Below, piece by piece: positions 18,047 to 27,711 of a stretch of DNA of 64,000 bases. Location of the stretch: assembly GCF_002261185.1 (NCBI RefSeq), contig NZ_NEVQ01000012.1, forward strand, positions 62,001 through 126,000, given 5' to 3'. The stretch comes from Bordetella genomosp. 4. GTDB lineage: Bacteria; Pseudomonadota; Gammaproteobacteria; Burkholderiales; Burkholderiaceae_B. Under the pieces are notes generated by a model. It was not told the origin of the DNA and ran no database searches. It saw nothing but the letters and a program-made list of their open reading frames with translations. A program made the position numbers and the translations under genes. Every line of letters begins with the position of its first letter. The first letter of the stretch is position 1.

Positions 18047-19669
18047 GTGAACGCCCCTATTTCCGCTGCTTGGCCCGTCCCGGTTAGCGTGGCGCCGGAC
18101 GCGCTGGCAGATATCCAAGCCGACTTCTCGCGAGAGTGGCTGCGTATTTGCGACGAGGCGCAGCGTGGCGTCCTGGCGCCGCCTGCCGACCGGCGTTTTC
18201 GTGGCGCAGCGTGGGCCGCCAGCCGCCAGCATCTGTTGATGGCGCATGCGTATTTGCTATCGGCGCGGGTGCTCTCGCGTATGGTCGATGCCGCACAGGT
18301 GGGCGAGCCGCTGCGCAACCGGCTGCGGTTTTCCATCATGCAATGGGTCGATGCGCTGTCGCCGTCGAATTTCCTGGCTTTCAACCCTGACGCACAACAG
18401 TCGATCATTGACACGGCGGGTCAGGCATTGCGTGACGGCCTGGCCAATCTGGCCAATGACCTGCGTAAAGGCCGCATCAGCCAGACTGACGACAGCCAAT
18501 TCGAAATCGGCCGCAATGTGGCGACGACGCCGGGCCAGGTCGTATTCCAGAATCCGTTGTTCCAGTTGATCCAATACACACCGCAAACGGATACGGTCTA
18601 CGAGCGTCCGTTGGTGATCGTGCCGCCCAATATCAACAAGTTCTATATCCTGGACTTGCAGCCGGCCAACTCCTTTGTGCGCTATGCAGTTGCGCAGGGG
18701 CACACGGTGTTCATGGTGTCGTGGCGCAATCCGCTGTCGAGCGATACGGATGGCGTCGATCAGGCCACGTGGGCCGAGTATCTGGATAATGCGGTGCTCA
18801 AAGCCTTGCAGGTTGCCAGCGACATTTCTGGACAAGACCAAGTCAACGCATTGGGGTTTTGCGTCGGGGGCACGATGCTGGCATCGGCGTTGGCCCTGGC
18901 TCAGGCCCGCGGTGAGCATCCGGCCGCCTCGCTGACGCTATTGACCACGCTGCTCGACTTTCATGACACCGGCGTGCTGCAAGTGTTCGTCGACGAAGCG
19001 CATGCCATGCTAAGGGATCAGCAGATCGGCCAGGGCGGTCTGATGGCGGGCCGCGATCTGGCGACGACATTTTCGTTCCTGCGGCCCAACGAGCTCGTGT
19101 GGAATTATGTGGTGGGCAATTACCTGAAAGGGCAGACGCCGCCAGCATTCGATTTGTTGTTCTGGAACGGCGACAGCACCAACCTGCCCGGGCCTTTTTT
19201 CACGTGGTATTTCCGTAATACCTATCTGGAAAATAATCTCAAGGTGCCTGGGCGCGCCCGTGCCGGTGACGTCGCATTGGATCTGACGCGCTTGAAAATG
19301 CCGGCCTACTTGTACGGTTCGCGCGAAGATCACATTGTGCCGTGGACCTCTGCCTATGCATCAACGCAGTTGCTGCGCGGGCCGCTGCGTTTTGTGCTGG
19401 GGGCATCCGGCCATATCGCCGGTGTCATCAATCCGCCCGAGGCCGGCAAGCGCAATTACTGGGTCAGTGAGGATGCGGCCTTGCCAGGCGACCCCGGCGT
19501 ATGGTTTTCGCAAGCTACCGAGCGTGCCGGCAGTTGGTGGCCTGACTGGTCGCAGTGGTTGGCAGAGCATTCCGGCGCCAAGCGCCGCGCGCGTACCAAA
19601 GCCGGGAATGCCCGTTATGCGCCGATCGAACCGGCGCCAGGCAGTTACGTTAAAGTTCGAGCAACCTGA
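18047..19669 (+). CDS. phaC: Class I poly(3-hydroxyalkanoate) synthase PhaC
   Basis: The synthase has 540 residues from GTG 18047; an in-frame stop lies 13 bases upstream, so no longer start is possible. The lipase-like box GFCVGG holds the nucleophile C272. The catalytic Asp is in YGSREDHIVPW and the His in GASGHIAGV. It polymerises 3-hydroxyacyl-CoA on carbon-storage granules. It is shorter than the roughly 590 residues of Cupriavidus PhaC, mainly at the N-terminus. It leads the phaC-phaB-phaR cluster. Confidence 0.95.
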   Translation: MNAPISAAWPVPVSVAPDALADIQADFSREWLRICDEAQRGVLAPPADRRFRGAAWAASRQHLLMAHAYLLSARVLSRMVDAAQVGEPLRNRLRFSIMQWVDALSPSNFLAFNPDAQQSIIDTAGQALRDGLANLANDLRKGRISQTDDSQFEIGRNVATTPGQVVFQNPLFQLIQYTPQTDTVYERPLVIVPPNINKFYILDLQPANSFVRYAVAQGHTVFMVSWRNPLSSDTDGVDQATWAEYLDNAVLKALQVASDISGQDQVNALGFCVGGTMLASALALAQARGEHPAASLTLLTTLLDFHDTGVLQVFVDEAHAMLRDQQIGQGGLMAGRDLATTFSFLRPNELVWNYVVGNYLKGQTPPAFDLLFWNGDSTNLPGPFFTWYFRNTYLENNLKVPGRARAGDVALDLTRLKMPAYLYGSREDHIVPWTSAYASTQLLRGPLRFVLGASGHIAGVINPPEAGKRNYWVSEDAALPGDPGVWFSQATERAGSWWPDWSQWLAEHSGAKRRARTKAGNARYAPIEPAPGSYVKVRAT

Positions 19670-19818
19670 GGCCGCTTGACAGGTCCTTTTTGTTGGATGG
19701 GAGTGTTTTAGATCAACAGTGAGTATGCGCAGCAAGCAGTCGTTATTGAATAAGCAATCCGGCAGTATCAGTAGCAGGTAGTACGTTATTGAGGCGCTCA
19801 GTGCGCAGGAGGAAGGAT

Positions 19819-20556
19819 ATGAGCGGGAAACTGGCATACGTTACGGGCGGTATGGGCGGCATAGGCACGGCGATCTGCCGCCGATTGGCCAAGGACGGGT
19901 TTCGCGTAGTCGCCGGCTGCGGTCCAAGCCGCAACTATCAACAGTGGCTCGATGAGCAGGCTGCCCAGGGATTTACCTTCCATGCATCGGTCGGCAATGT
20001 ATCCGACTGGGATTCCACCGTGGCCGCGTTCGAGCGCGTGGCCAATGAATTGGGGCCTGTCGATGTGTTGGTCAACAACGCGGGGATTACCCGCGATGGC
20101 TTGTTCCGCAAAATGTCCGCCGATGATTGGCGTGCGGTGATCGACACCAATCTGAACAGCTTGTTCAATGTGACCAAGCAGGTCATCGAAGGCATGGTCG
20201 AGCGTCAGTGGGGCCGTATCATCAACATCAGTTCGGTCAATGGGCAGAAAGGGCAGTTTGGGCAAACCAATTACTCCACGGCCAAAGCCGGTATTCACGG
20301 CTTTACGATGGCTCTGGCCCAAGAAGTCGCCAGCAAAGGCGTGACGGTCAATACGATCTCGCCCGGATATATCGGTACGGATATGGTGCGTGCCATCCGC
20401 CCGGATGTGCTGGAGAAAATCGTCGCGACGATCCCGGTACGCCGTCTCGGAACCCCCGAAGAAATCGCTTCGATGACGTCATGGCTGGCTTCAGATGAAT
20501 CTGGTTTTTCGACGGGCGCTGATTTTTCGCTCAATGGCGGCCTGCACATGGGCTGA
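19819..20556 (+). CDS. phaB: Acetoacetyl-CoA reductase PhaB
   Basis: This 245-residue short-chain dehydrogenase starts at ATG 19819 after AGGAGGAAGG. It shows the cofactor motif TGGMGGIG, NNAGITRD, and the catalytic Ser (NISSVNGQKG), Tyr152 and Lys156 (NYSTAK). The GQFGQTNYSTAKAG stretch is typical of PhaB rather than FabG. It reduces acetoacetyl-CoA to (R)-3-hydroxybutyryl-CoA with NADPH for PhaC. No phaA thiolase is in this cluster. Confidence 0.94.
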   Translation: MSGKLAYVTGGMGGIGTAICRRLAKDGFRVVAGCGPSRNYQQWLDEQAAQGFTFHASVGNVSDWDSTVAAFERVANELGPVDVLVNNAGITRDGLFRKMSADDWRAVIDTNLNSLFNVTKQVIEGMVERQWGRIINISSVNGQKGQFGQTNYSTAKAGIHGFTMALAQEVASKGVTVNTISPGYIGTDMVRAIRPDVLEKIVATIPVRRLGTPEEIASMTSWLASDESGFSTGADFSLNGGLHMG

Positions 20557-20647
20557 TGAGAGACGAGCCGGAAAGCATGTGCAGGCGTTCCGGCTTACAC
20601 TAGGAATACTTCAAAGCTAAAGAGATCGCCCGATCTCGGGGACAACC

Positions 20648-21211
20648 ATGACGCAAGCTCAAACTGGCGCCGGTCAGCGCCTGATTAAAAAGTACCCCAA
20701 TCGTCGTTTGTACGACACCCAGACGAGTACCTACATTACGCTGGCGGACGTCAAACAACTGGTGTTGGCGAACGAGGAATTTCAGGTGGTCGACGCCAAG
20801 AGCGGCGACGACTTGACGCGCAGCATCCTGCTGCAGATCATCCTCGAAGAAGAAAGCGGCGGCATGCCGATGTTTTCCTCGAACATGCTGTCGCAGATCA
20901 TTCGTTTCTACGGCCACGCCATGCAAGGCATCATGGGCTCGTACCTGGAAAAGAACATCCAGGCGTTCATGGAGATTCAGCAGCGCATGGCAGAGCAGTC
21001 CAAAGGTCTGTATGGCAGCCAATTCGGCCCGGAAGCCTGGGCGCAATTCATGAACGTGCAGACGCCGATGCTGCAGAACATGATGAACAACTATATTGAT
21101 CAAAGCAAAAATCTGTTCGTGCAGATGCAGGATCAAATGCAAGACCAGACGCGTGCGATGTTCTCTTCGTTTCCGTTTACGCCGGGCGGCGGCCAGAGCG
21201 GCCGCAAGTAA
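20648..21211 (+). CDS. phaR: Polyhydroxyalkanoate synthesis repressor PhaR
   Basis: This 187-residue protein opens with the PHB/PHA accumulation regulator DNA-binding domain (LIKKYPNRRLYDTQTSTYIT), then LILEEES-type segments and a Gln/Met-rich coiled tail (MQDQMQDQTRAMFSSFPF). PhaR binds both PHA granules and the phasin promoter, and leaves DNA when granules form. The start ATG 20648 follows a weak ribosome site. A strong hairpin ends the cluster. Confidence 0.93.
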   Translation: MTQAQTGAGQRLIKKYPNRRLYDTQTSTYITLADVKQLVLANEEFQVVDAKSGDDLTRSILLQIILEEESGGMPMFSSNMLSQIIRFYGHAMQGIMGSYLEKNIQAFMEIQQRMAEQSKGLYGSQFGPEAWAQFMNVQTPMLQNMMNNYIDQSKNLFVQMQDQMQDQTRAMFSSFPFTPGGGQSGRK

Positions 21212-21218
21212 GGCGCGC

Positions 21219-21262
21219 GGCGTCAGACCCGATGCGCGGATTCATCGCCGTAGTCTGACGCC
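21219..21262 (+). terminator. Hairpin terminator after phaR
   Basis: GGCGTCAGAC and GTCTGACGCC form a perfect 10-bp stem just after the phaR stop, followed by a pyrimidine-rich tract with T-runs. It also lies next to the end of the converging BON gene and may serve both. Confidence 0.6.
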
Positions 21263-21270
21263 TCTATCTG

Positions 21271-21621
21271 CTATTTCTTTTCAGCTTTACTGGGATCGAC
21301 CTTGATGTCGTTCTGCACTTGCTTGACGCCTTCGACATCACGCGCGACCCGGGCGGCCTGCTCGACCTCTGCCTCGGTGCCTACGGTACCGCTGAGCACC
21401 ACCGTGCCATCAGTAGTCTCGACGGCAATGTCCAGCGCGCTGAGCGTCGAGTCGGCGACCAGTGCGCCTTTGACCTTGGTCGTGATGACCGTATCCGACG
21501 CGTATTCGCTAACAGACTGTTTGTTGGTATCGGCCTCGGCGGCATGAACGGTCGTACCCACGGCGCCGAACATGGCACCGGCACCGACGGCCGTGGCAAT
21601 GATCAGTTTACGCATGTTCAT
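21271..21621 (-). CDS. BON domain-containing periplasmic protein (OsmY-like)
   Basis: The product has 116 residues with a Sec signal (MNMRKLIIATAVGAGAMFGAVGTTVHAAEA) and one BON domain (about 42-108: VITTKVKGALVADSTLSAL, then VVLSGTVGTEAEVEQAARVARDVEGVKQVQNDI). BON proteins are thought to bind phospholipid surfaces and are often osmotically or RpoS induced. The next two genes on the same strand (DUF1328, CsbD) are also stress-type, so this is a small stress cluster. Confidence 0.88.
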   Translation of the reverse strand: MNMRKLIIATAVGAGAMFGAVGTTVHAAEADTNKQSVSEYASDTVITTKVKGALVADSTLSALDIAVETTDGTVVLSGTVGTEAEVEQAARVARDVEGVKQVQNDIKVDPSKAEKK

Positions 21622-21692
21622 AGAAATACTCCTTCTACATAGCGATGAGTGGCATCGGGGGGAGAGCGCGGCCTACTGTGGCCGCGCAGGGT

Positions 21693-21857
21693 CTATTTCT
21701 TTCTGAGCACGCCGCTCAGTATGGATAGCACCGCCAGAATCAAAAACACGAAGAACAGAATCTTGGCAATGCCGGCAGCGCCAGCGGCAATACCGCCAAA
21801 GCCCAAGACAGCGGCGATGATAGCAATCACGAAGAACACGGCAGCGTAATACAGCAT
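21693..21857 (-). CDS. DUF1328 family small membrane protein
   Basis: This 54-residue gene encodes [20 protein letters not shown], then [19 protein letters not shown] and a C-terminal VLRKK. It has two hydrophobic helices and is a textbook YtjA/DUF1328 protein. GAGGAG lies before the ATG. The function is unknown; family members sit in the inner membrane and often accompany CsbD and BON genes, as here. Confidence 0.88.
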   Translation of the reverse strand: MLYYAAVFFVIAIIAAVLGFGGIAAGAAGIAKILFFVFLILAVLSILSGVLRKK

Positions 21858-21888
21858 TTTGGATTCTCCTCGAAGTGCAATTAGCCCA

Positions 21889-22089
21889 TTAGCGGTTGGC
21901 GTCGAAAAACGTGCGGACTTCCTTTTCGGCTTCTTCCTTGGTCTTGCCGTAACGTTCCTGGATCAAACCGCTCAGCCGTTCAGCATTGCCTTCGACGCGC
22001 GTCAATTCGTCGTCGGTCAGTTCGCCCCAGGCCGCTTTGGCTTTACCGGTCAGTTGTTTCCACTTGCCTGCAACGATATCGTTGTTCAT
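21889..22089 (-). CDS. CsbD family stress-response protein
   Basis: This 66-residue protein begins [20 protein letters not shown] and carries the CsbD core [20 protein letters not shown], then a charged helix. CsbD-like proteins are abundant, small, soluble and induced in the general stress response; no biochemical role is established. The ATG at 22087-22089 is chosen because the family starts with MN(x)D and GGAGGATCACT precedes it. Confidence 0.9.
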   Translation of the reverse strand: MNNDIVAGKWKQLTGKAKAAWGELTDDELTRVEGNAERLSGLIQERYGKTKEEAEKEVRTFFDANR

Positions 22090-22174
22090 AGTGATCCTCC
22101 GGGTTGATGAGCGTGTTACCACCCTACGAGCGACCTGGGGGGCCTGTCAAACGATGCTGTTGGTAAATGTAAAT

Positions 22175-22221
22175 GCGGCCGCAGCGATTCCCATGGTGAA
22201 ACACGGGAGCGCTGCGGCCGC
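22175..22221 (-). terminator. Large hairpin after the cyanophycin synthetase genes
   Basis: GCGGCCGCAGCG (22175-22186) and CGCTGCGGCCGC (22210-22221) form a perfect 12-bp stem, with a further TCCC/GGGA pairing inside the loop. It lies 27 bases after the stop at 22248 and most likely ends the cyanophycin transcript. Confidence 0.6.
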
Positions 22222-22247
22222 GGGTGCAGTTACTGGTCAGTAAAGTT

Positions 22248-24839
22248 TTATGCGGTTTTGACGGATGAATGTAACGAAATTCTGCGCTGAAGATGCGCCA
22301 GTGCCTCATCGACCTGATCCACCAGCACCAGGCACAAATCCCCCTGTGACAAGCGATCCAGCGCAGTGTCGATCGCCAGAAATTCGCCATGGATTTCTTG
22401 CACATGGCGGGTGCGGCGTGCAGCGCTCAAACCCTCGCGCAATAGCGCCAGGACTTCGCCATCGGCCCGGCCGCGCTGACATTGATCCTCATACAGCACG
22501 ACATCGTCGAAGGCATCGCCCAGGATGGTGGTCTGCAACCGCAGATCTTCATCCCGCCGGTCCCCGGCGCCGCTGATCACCACGCTGCGCCGTCGAGCCG
22601 GCATGGCCTCGATCGCTCGTACCAGCGCCTGGATCGCATCAGGATTATGGCCATAGTCGGCGATGACAGTTGCGCCTTTGTAGTCGAACACATTAAAGCG
22701 GCCGGGGACGGTCATCGCATCACTGACAAAGGTCGCGAGTCCCGAACGTATGACGGCCCAATCGATGCCGAGAGACCACGCGGCGGCTATTGCAGCCATG
22801 GCGTTATCCACCTGAAATCCGATGCTGCCTTTACGCGTCAGAGGAATATCGCTGAGCGAAATCTTGATTTCGCTATCGTTCTGCGCCGCGACGATGACCG
22901 GACCGTCACGGTACACCACGCGGTGCCCTTGAGCGCGATGCGTGCCGATCAAGGGATGCGTCGGGTCATCGGAAAAATACACGACCGTCCCGGGACATGC
23001 GATCGCCATGTTGGCGACAGCAGGATCAGTGGCATTCAGTACGGCAGCACCACCCGCATGCACGTATTGCACAATCACGCGTTTGACGACCGCCAGATCT
23101 TCTACAGTACTGATGTAGCCCAGCCCCAAATGGTCGCCCATGCCCAGATTGGTCACGATGGCGACGTCACAGCGGTCAAAAGCCAGACCCTCGCGCAAAA
23201 TGCCGCCACGCGCGGTTTCGAATACGGCCGCATCGACATCGGGATGAGCCAGGATACGGCGCGCGCTGCGAGGGCCGCTGCAGTCTCCCGTATCGATGCA
23301 GCGCGAGCCCACATAGACTCCATCCGAATTGGTCATGCCGACGCGATGGCCCGCTTTGGCGAGCAGGTGTGCCGTCAATCGCACCGTCGTCGTCTTGCCG
23401 TTGGTGCCAGCCACTGCCACGACGGGAATGCGGCCGTTATCGCCATCGGCAAACATGCTGGAAATAATCGCTTCACCGACTGCGCGGCCTTTGCCGAACG
23501 AGGGATTCAAGTGCATGCGCAGACCCGGCGCCGCATTGACCTCGACGACACCCCCGTGCTGTTCCTCAAGCGGCAGGTGCACGGTCTCTGCAACCACGTC
23601 TACGCCGCAAATATCCAGCCCTATCATGCGCGCTGCCGTCACGGCGCGGGCCGCCAATTCCGGATGGACTTCGTCGGTCACATCCGTTGCCGATCCCCCT
23701 GTGCTGAGATTGGCGTTATGGCGCAAGGTGATCAAGGTGCCGGCGGGAGGAATCGAATCGGCGTCATAACCCTGGTTTTGCAGCGTGGCCAACGCGATGT
23801 CGTCAAAACGGATTTTCGTCAATGAGGTGGCATGACCATCGCCGCGTAACGGATCGGCGTTCACTTGCTCGACCAGTTGACGGATGGTGTGGCGTCCGTC
23901 GCCTGTCACTTGAGGCGGATCGCGGCGGGCCGCAGCGACCAGACTATCTCCCACCACGAGTAATCGAAAATCGTGGCCGGGTATGTAGCGTTCGACAATG
24001 ACTTCGTCGCTGATAGCGGCGGCGACTTCATACGCTGCAATGACCTGTTCGCGGCTCTCGATATTGACAGCAACGCCGCGCCCTTGGCTGCCGTCCCGAG
24101 GCTTGACCACGACCGGGCCGCCGAGCTCCTGTGCTGCTTGCCACGCGGATTCCGCGTCGGAGACAGAATGCCCTCGGGGTACGGGGACGCCCGCCGCATG
24201 CAGCAGCATTTTGGTCAGGTCTTTGTCTTGCGCGATAGATTCTGCGATGGCGCTGGTCGCGTCGGTCTCGGCAGCCTGAATGCGGCGTTGCCGGCTGCCC
24301 CAGCCGAATTGCACCATACTGCCTTGAGTCAGCCGGCGAAAGGGAATACTGCGCGCCAGCGCGGCATTGACAATAGAGCCCGTGCTGGGCCCCAGCCGTA
24401 CGTCTTCGTCCAGTTCATGCAGCTCGGCCAGCACCGCCTGCACATCAAACGGCGAGCCGGACAGTACCGCCTGCAGCAGTTGCGTGGCTGCCTCCATGGC
24501 GCGCCGCCCCACGTCTTCTTCACTGTACTCGACGACAACCTGGAATACGCCTGGTTCGATCGTGGCAGCTGTGCGCCCGAACGTCACCGGGCACCCGGCA
24601 TGGGCTTGCAGAGCCAATGCGGTATCTTGCAAAACGTGAGCGATAGAGAGTGCACCCTGATGGCCATCGGGACGCAGCCGGCCTATCTGCGGAAATCGGG
24701 CACGCAGATCAGCTTCGAAATTTGGCAAATGCTCATCGATGGCGCACTCAGCATCGTCGCAGGTAACGATGGCTTCGATAGCAGTATTGCGGCTCCACAA
24801 ATTAGGGCCGCGCAGGGCGCGAATACGGGAAACTTCCAT
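22248..24839 (-). CDS. cphA: Cyanophycin synthetase, canonical type
   Basis: The protein has 863 residues with three parts. The N-terminal domain begins ALRGPNLWSRNTAIEAIV. The ATP-grasp domain at about 220-475 has KPRDGSQGRGVAV and ATDVTDEVHPELA. The Mur-ligase-like domain from about 490 has the P-loop GTNGKTTTVRLTAHLL, then VFETARGGILREGLAFD and ADYGHNPDAIQAL. All canonical motifs are kept. The enzyme adds Asp and Arg in turn to make multi-L-arginyl-poly-L-aspartate, a cytoplasmic nitrogen store. It is the second gene of a two-gene transcript, 30 bases after its divergent paralogue. No cyanophycinase gene is in the window. Confidence 0.93.
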   Translation of the reverse strand: MEVSRIRALRGPNLWSRNTAIEAIVTCDDAECAIDEHLPNFEADLRARFPQIGRLRPDGHQGALSIAHVLQDTALALQAHAGCPVTFGRTAATIEPGVFQVVVEYSEEDVGRRAMEAATQLLQAVLSGSPFDVQAVLAELHELDEDVRLGPSTGSIVNAALARSIPFRRLTQGSMVQFGWGSRQRRIQAAETDATSAIAESIAQDKDLTKMLLHAAGVPVPRGHSVSDAESAWQAAQELGGPVVVKPRDGSQGRGVAVNIESREQVIAAYEVAAAISDEVIVERYIPGHDFRLLVVGDSLVAAARRDPPQVTGDGRHTIRQLVEQVNADPLRGDGHATSLTKIRFDDIALATLQNQGYDADSIPPAGTLITLRHNANLSTGGSATDVTDEVHPELAARAVTAARMIGLDICGVDVVAETVHLPLEEQHGGVVEVNAAPGLRMHLNPSFGKGRAVGEAIISSMFADGDNGRIPVVAVAGTNGKTTTVRLTAHLLAKAGHRVGMTNSDGVYVGSRCIDTGDCSGPRSARRILAHPDVDAAVFETARGGILREGLAFDRCDVAIVTNLGMGDHLGLGYISTVEDLAVVKRVIVQYVHAGGAAVLNATDPAVANMAIACPGTVVYFSDDPTHPLIGTHRAQGHRVVYRDGPVIVAAQNDSEIKISLSDIPLTRKGSIGFQVDNAMAAIAAAWSLGIDWAVIRSGLATFVSDAMTVPGRFNVFDYKGATVIADYGHNPDAIQALVRAIEAMPARRRSVVISGAGDRRDEDLRLQTTILGDAFDDVVLYEDQCQRGRADGEVLALLREGLSAARRTRHVQEIHGEFLAIDTALDRLSQGDLCLVLVDQVDEALAHLQRRISLHSSVKTA

Positions 24840-24869
24840 GACCTAGAGTCCTGTGCGAGGCGTTGTTAT

Positions 24870-27494
24870 CTATTGTTGGATCCAGTGGCGCACGCGATCG
24901 ACGGTGGGACCGGAGTAGCTTTCGTCGGATTGCAGCAGAACAAAGTCGCCAGACTGAATTGCATTCAGCACCTGATCAATGGCGCGAGCGTGATCTGGTT
25001 CTTCTTCGATCCTGATGGTTTTAGAGAGCTCCAGCGCGGCTTGCGCCAGCCCCTGGCGCAACAGCGCACGCCCCTCTCCGGCTGGCCGGCGGCTATTCAC
25101 CGTAGCGTCGTCATACAGCACCACGTGATCAAACGCCTGGGCGAGCAGACGCCCCTGTTCGATGAGATCGGCATCGCGGCGGTCTGCGCCGGCGGCATAG
25201 ACCGCGCAACGCCGCTCAGCAGGAAAATTCGCCACGGCGTCGAGCAATGCTTGCAATCCCGACACGTTGTGGACATCATCCACCACCACTGTGGCGCCTG
25301 CGCGTTTGAACATCGTGAATTGCCACAGCGCATCCGCTTGGCCGACGTCAAATGCCTCGATACCCGCGCGGATGATGGATTCAGGAATACCCAACGCCCA
25401 CGCTGTTCCCACCGCTGCCAGCACGTTTTCGATCTGAAAGCCAACGCGGCCGCCATGCGTGAGCGGAATGTCTGCCACGCGTGCCAGCAGAGTTTCATTC
25501 TGCCCCGCAGCGAGCACAATATTGCCGTCCTTCACGAAGACAGCGCGATTTCCTTGCTCTAAGTGTGCCCGCAACACCGTCAGAGCGGCATCAGGGCTGA
25601 AAAACAGCACCTCGCCGTCGCACAGCGGTGCCATCTCTGCGACCAGCGGATCTTGTGCGTTCAGGACGGCGACGCCCGTGGGAAGCACCACGTCGACTTG
25701 CGTGCGAAACACATTGGCCAGACGCTCAGTGTCCTGAATATCGAAATCGCCCAAATGATCGCCCTGGGCGATGTTGGTCACGACGCCCACCTGGCAGCGG
25801 TCATAAGCAAGCCCCTGCCCAAGTATTACCGCGCTGTCGTTCTCTATCACTGCGGCTTCGGTGCGGCGGTTCATCAGCAGCCGCCGGGCGCTTTCCCAAT
25901 TCGCGCAGTCGCCGGTCTGCACTTGCTGAGGGCCCATATAAAGCCCCTCGCTGCACGCTAAACCTGTTTGCCGGCCGGATAGGGACAGCAGGCGAGCCAC
26001 TAATCGCGCCACCACGGTTTTTCCGTTGGTGCCCGTGATGCCGACAACAGGAATACGGCCATCGTCGTTCTCCGGGAACAGGTGATCGACAATGGCTCGG
26101 CCGACAGGACGCGGCGTCCCGTCGGCAGGCCTCAGGTGCATGAGCAGGCCGGGGCCGGCGTTGACTTCGACGATGGCGCCGCGCTGTTCCTCCAAGGGTT
26201 TTGATATGTCCTCGGCGACTAGATCCACGCCTGCAATATCCAGCCCGACAATTTTGCTGGCCAGCACCACGGTGTGCGCCGTGTCGGGATGCACCCGGTC
26301 GGTGACATCAAAGGCCACATTGCCGCTGCGCTGGATCAGGACGCGCCTGCCGTGTTCGGCAATGCTGTCGGCCGACAGCGATTGTCGCTTCAATTCCAGG
26401 CGGGCGGCAGAGTCCAGACGCACCTTGTTCAGCGGATGGTTTTCGGTGCGGCCGCGTCTAGGGTCTGTATTGAGCTGCAGCTCAACCAGTTCGGCGATGG
26501 TGTGCTGTCCGTCGCCGGTAACCCAGGCCGGTTCTCCCGCTGCGGCCGCAACCAGGCGGTCTCCCACGACCAGCAGGCGGTGCTCGTTGCCCTGTACAAA
26601 ACGTTCCACGATGACGCCGCTGCCTTCGTCTACGGCGACAGAGTAGGCGGACAAGACCTCGGCTTCGGTGGTCAAGTTGGTGAAAACCCCACGGCCATGG
26701 TTGCCGTCGCAGGGTTTGACCACTACGGGCAGGCCGATGTCCTGGGCGGCTTCCCAGGCGGCTTCCGGAGAGTCGACTTCACGGCCTTCAGGCACGGGCA
26801 CGCCGCATTCGGACAGCAGGGATTTGGTCAGGTTCTTGTCTCGCGAGATGCCTTCGGCGATCGCGCTGGTGCGGTCCGTCTCGGCTGTCCAGATGCGCCG
26901 CTGGCGGTTGCCATAGCCGAACTGGACCAGATTGCCTTCGAATAACCTGATGCAAGGAATATCGCGATCGTCGGCGGCGTCTACGATACAGGCGGTGCTG
27001 GGACCCAGGCAGTGCGTATCGACCAGGTCATGCAACCTCGTTACCGCGCGCTCAACGTCAAAATCATGGTCTTTGATGGCGGCCAATACCAGGGCTCGCG
27101 CCTCGTCCAGGGCCGCCCGCGTGACTTGTTCTTGCCAGGCTCGCACCACGACTTTATAGACTCCGCGCCGCGAGGTCTCCCGCGCTTTGCCGAAGCCCCC
27201 CGGCAGACCAGCCAGCGTTTGCAGTTCGAGCGTCACGTGTTCCAGGATATGGCCGGTCCAGGTGCCTTCGCGCAGACGTTGCAAAAAACCGCCCCGTACG
27301 CCGGGGCTGCAGCGATGCTCGATCAAACCCGGCAGCCAGGCAGAGAGCCGCTCGTAAAACCCGGGAATCAGATTCGACGGATAGTCCTCGAGGGCGCCAA
27401 TATCCACCCAGGCTTCAAGAACCGGGCGGTAAGTCCAAATGTTCGGGCCGCGCAAAGCCACGACATCGAGAAATTCAATGTCTTTATCGTTCAT
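24870..27494 (-). CDS. Cyanophycin synthetase paralogue with divergent Mur-ligase domain
   Basis: The protein has 874 residues from the ATG at 27492-27494; no good ribosome site is visible. The overall architecture matches the paralogue downstream. The ATP-grasp half is well kept (KPCDGNHGRGVF, IVEVNAGPGLLMHL) and the P-loop GTNGKTVVARLVARLL is present. However, the ETARGGIL segment reads ENDSAVIL, the DYxHNPD segment reads VDDVHNVSG, and NLSTGG(T/S)ATDVTD reads NVAFDVTD. These are ligase-site positions in canonical CphA, so the second half may have altered or lost activity. Such pairs (cphA and cphA') are known in Cupriavidus and Bordetella. It may instead act as a partner subunit. Confidence 0.88.
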   Translation of the reverse strand: MNDKDIEFLDVVALRGPNIWTYRPVLEAWVDIGALEDYPSNLIPGFYERLSAWLPGLIEHRCSPGVRGGFLQRLREGTWTGHILEHVTLELQTLAGLPGGFGKARETSRRGVYKVVVRAWQEQVTRAALDEARALVLAAIKDHDFDVERAVTRLHDLVDTHCLGPSTACIVDAADDRDIPCIRLFEGNLVQFGYGNRQRRIWTAETDRTSAIAEGISRDKNLTKSLLSECGVPVPEGREVDSPEAAWEAAQDIGLPVVVKPCDGNHGRGVFTNLTTEAEVLSAYSVAVDEGSGVIVERFVQGNEHRLLVVGDRLVAAAAGEPAWVTGDGQHTIAELVELQLNTDPRRGRTENHPLNKVRLDSAARLELKRQSLSADSIAEHGRRVLIQRSGNVAFDVTDRVHPDTAHTVVLASKIVGLDIAGVDLVAEDISKPLEEQRGAIVEVNAGPGLLMHLRPADGTPRPVGRAIVDHLFPENDDGRIPVVGITGTNGKTVVARLVARLLSLSGRQTGLACSEGLYMGPQQVQTGDCANWESARRLLMNRRTEAAVIENDSAVILGQGLAYDRCQVGVVTNIAQGDHLGDFDIQDTERLANVFRTQVDVVLPTGVAVLNAQDPLVAEMAPLCDGEVLFFSPDAALTVLRAHLEQGNRAVFVKDGNIVLAAGQNETLLARVADIPLTHGGRVGFQIENVLAAVGTAWALGIPESIIRAGIEAFDVGQADALWQFTMFKRAGATVVVDDVHNVSGLQALLDAVANFPAERRCAVYAAGADRRDADLIEQGRLLAQAFDHVVLYDDATVNSRRPAGEGRALLRQGLAQAALELSKTIRIEEEPDHARAIDQVLNAIQSGDFVLLQSDESYSGPTVDRVRHWIQQ

Positions 27495-27711
27495 GGTCGA
27501 GGAGGGGGGATGAGCGTCGGCGGACAGGAAACCCCACAATGTGGCGGGGATGTCGTGCAGAATGCGAAGCCGAAGCCTGGGCTGGGATGATTCCTAGTAG
27601 TGGAAATTGATAAATCCGGCTGCTACTATACGCCGCCTTTTTCCGCCGATAAACTCGTGCTGTTGTAAGGAAGGGACAGGCCGCCCTCCCGGCCTCGCCG
27701 GACCGCCATTC

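Noticed and set aside
22482-25562. Two long open frames (447 and 529 codons) on the plus strand across the cyanophycin genes
   Set aside because: They are antisense to well-supported synthetase genes, contain no known domain and have His/Arg-rich text typical of GC-rich shadow frames.
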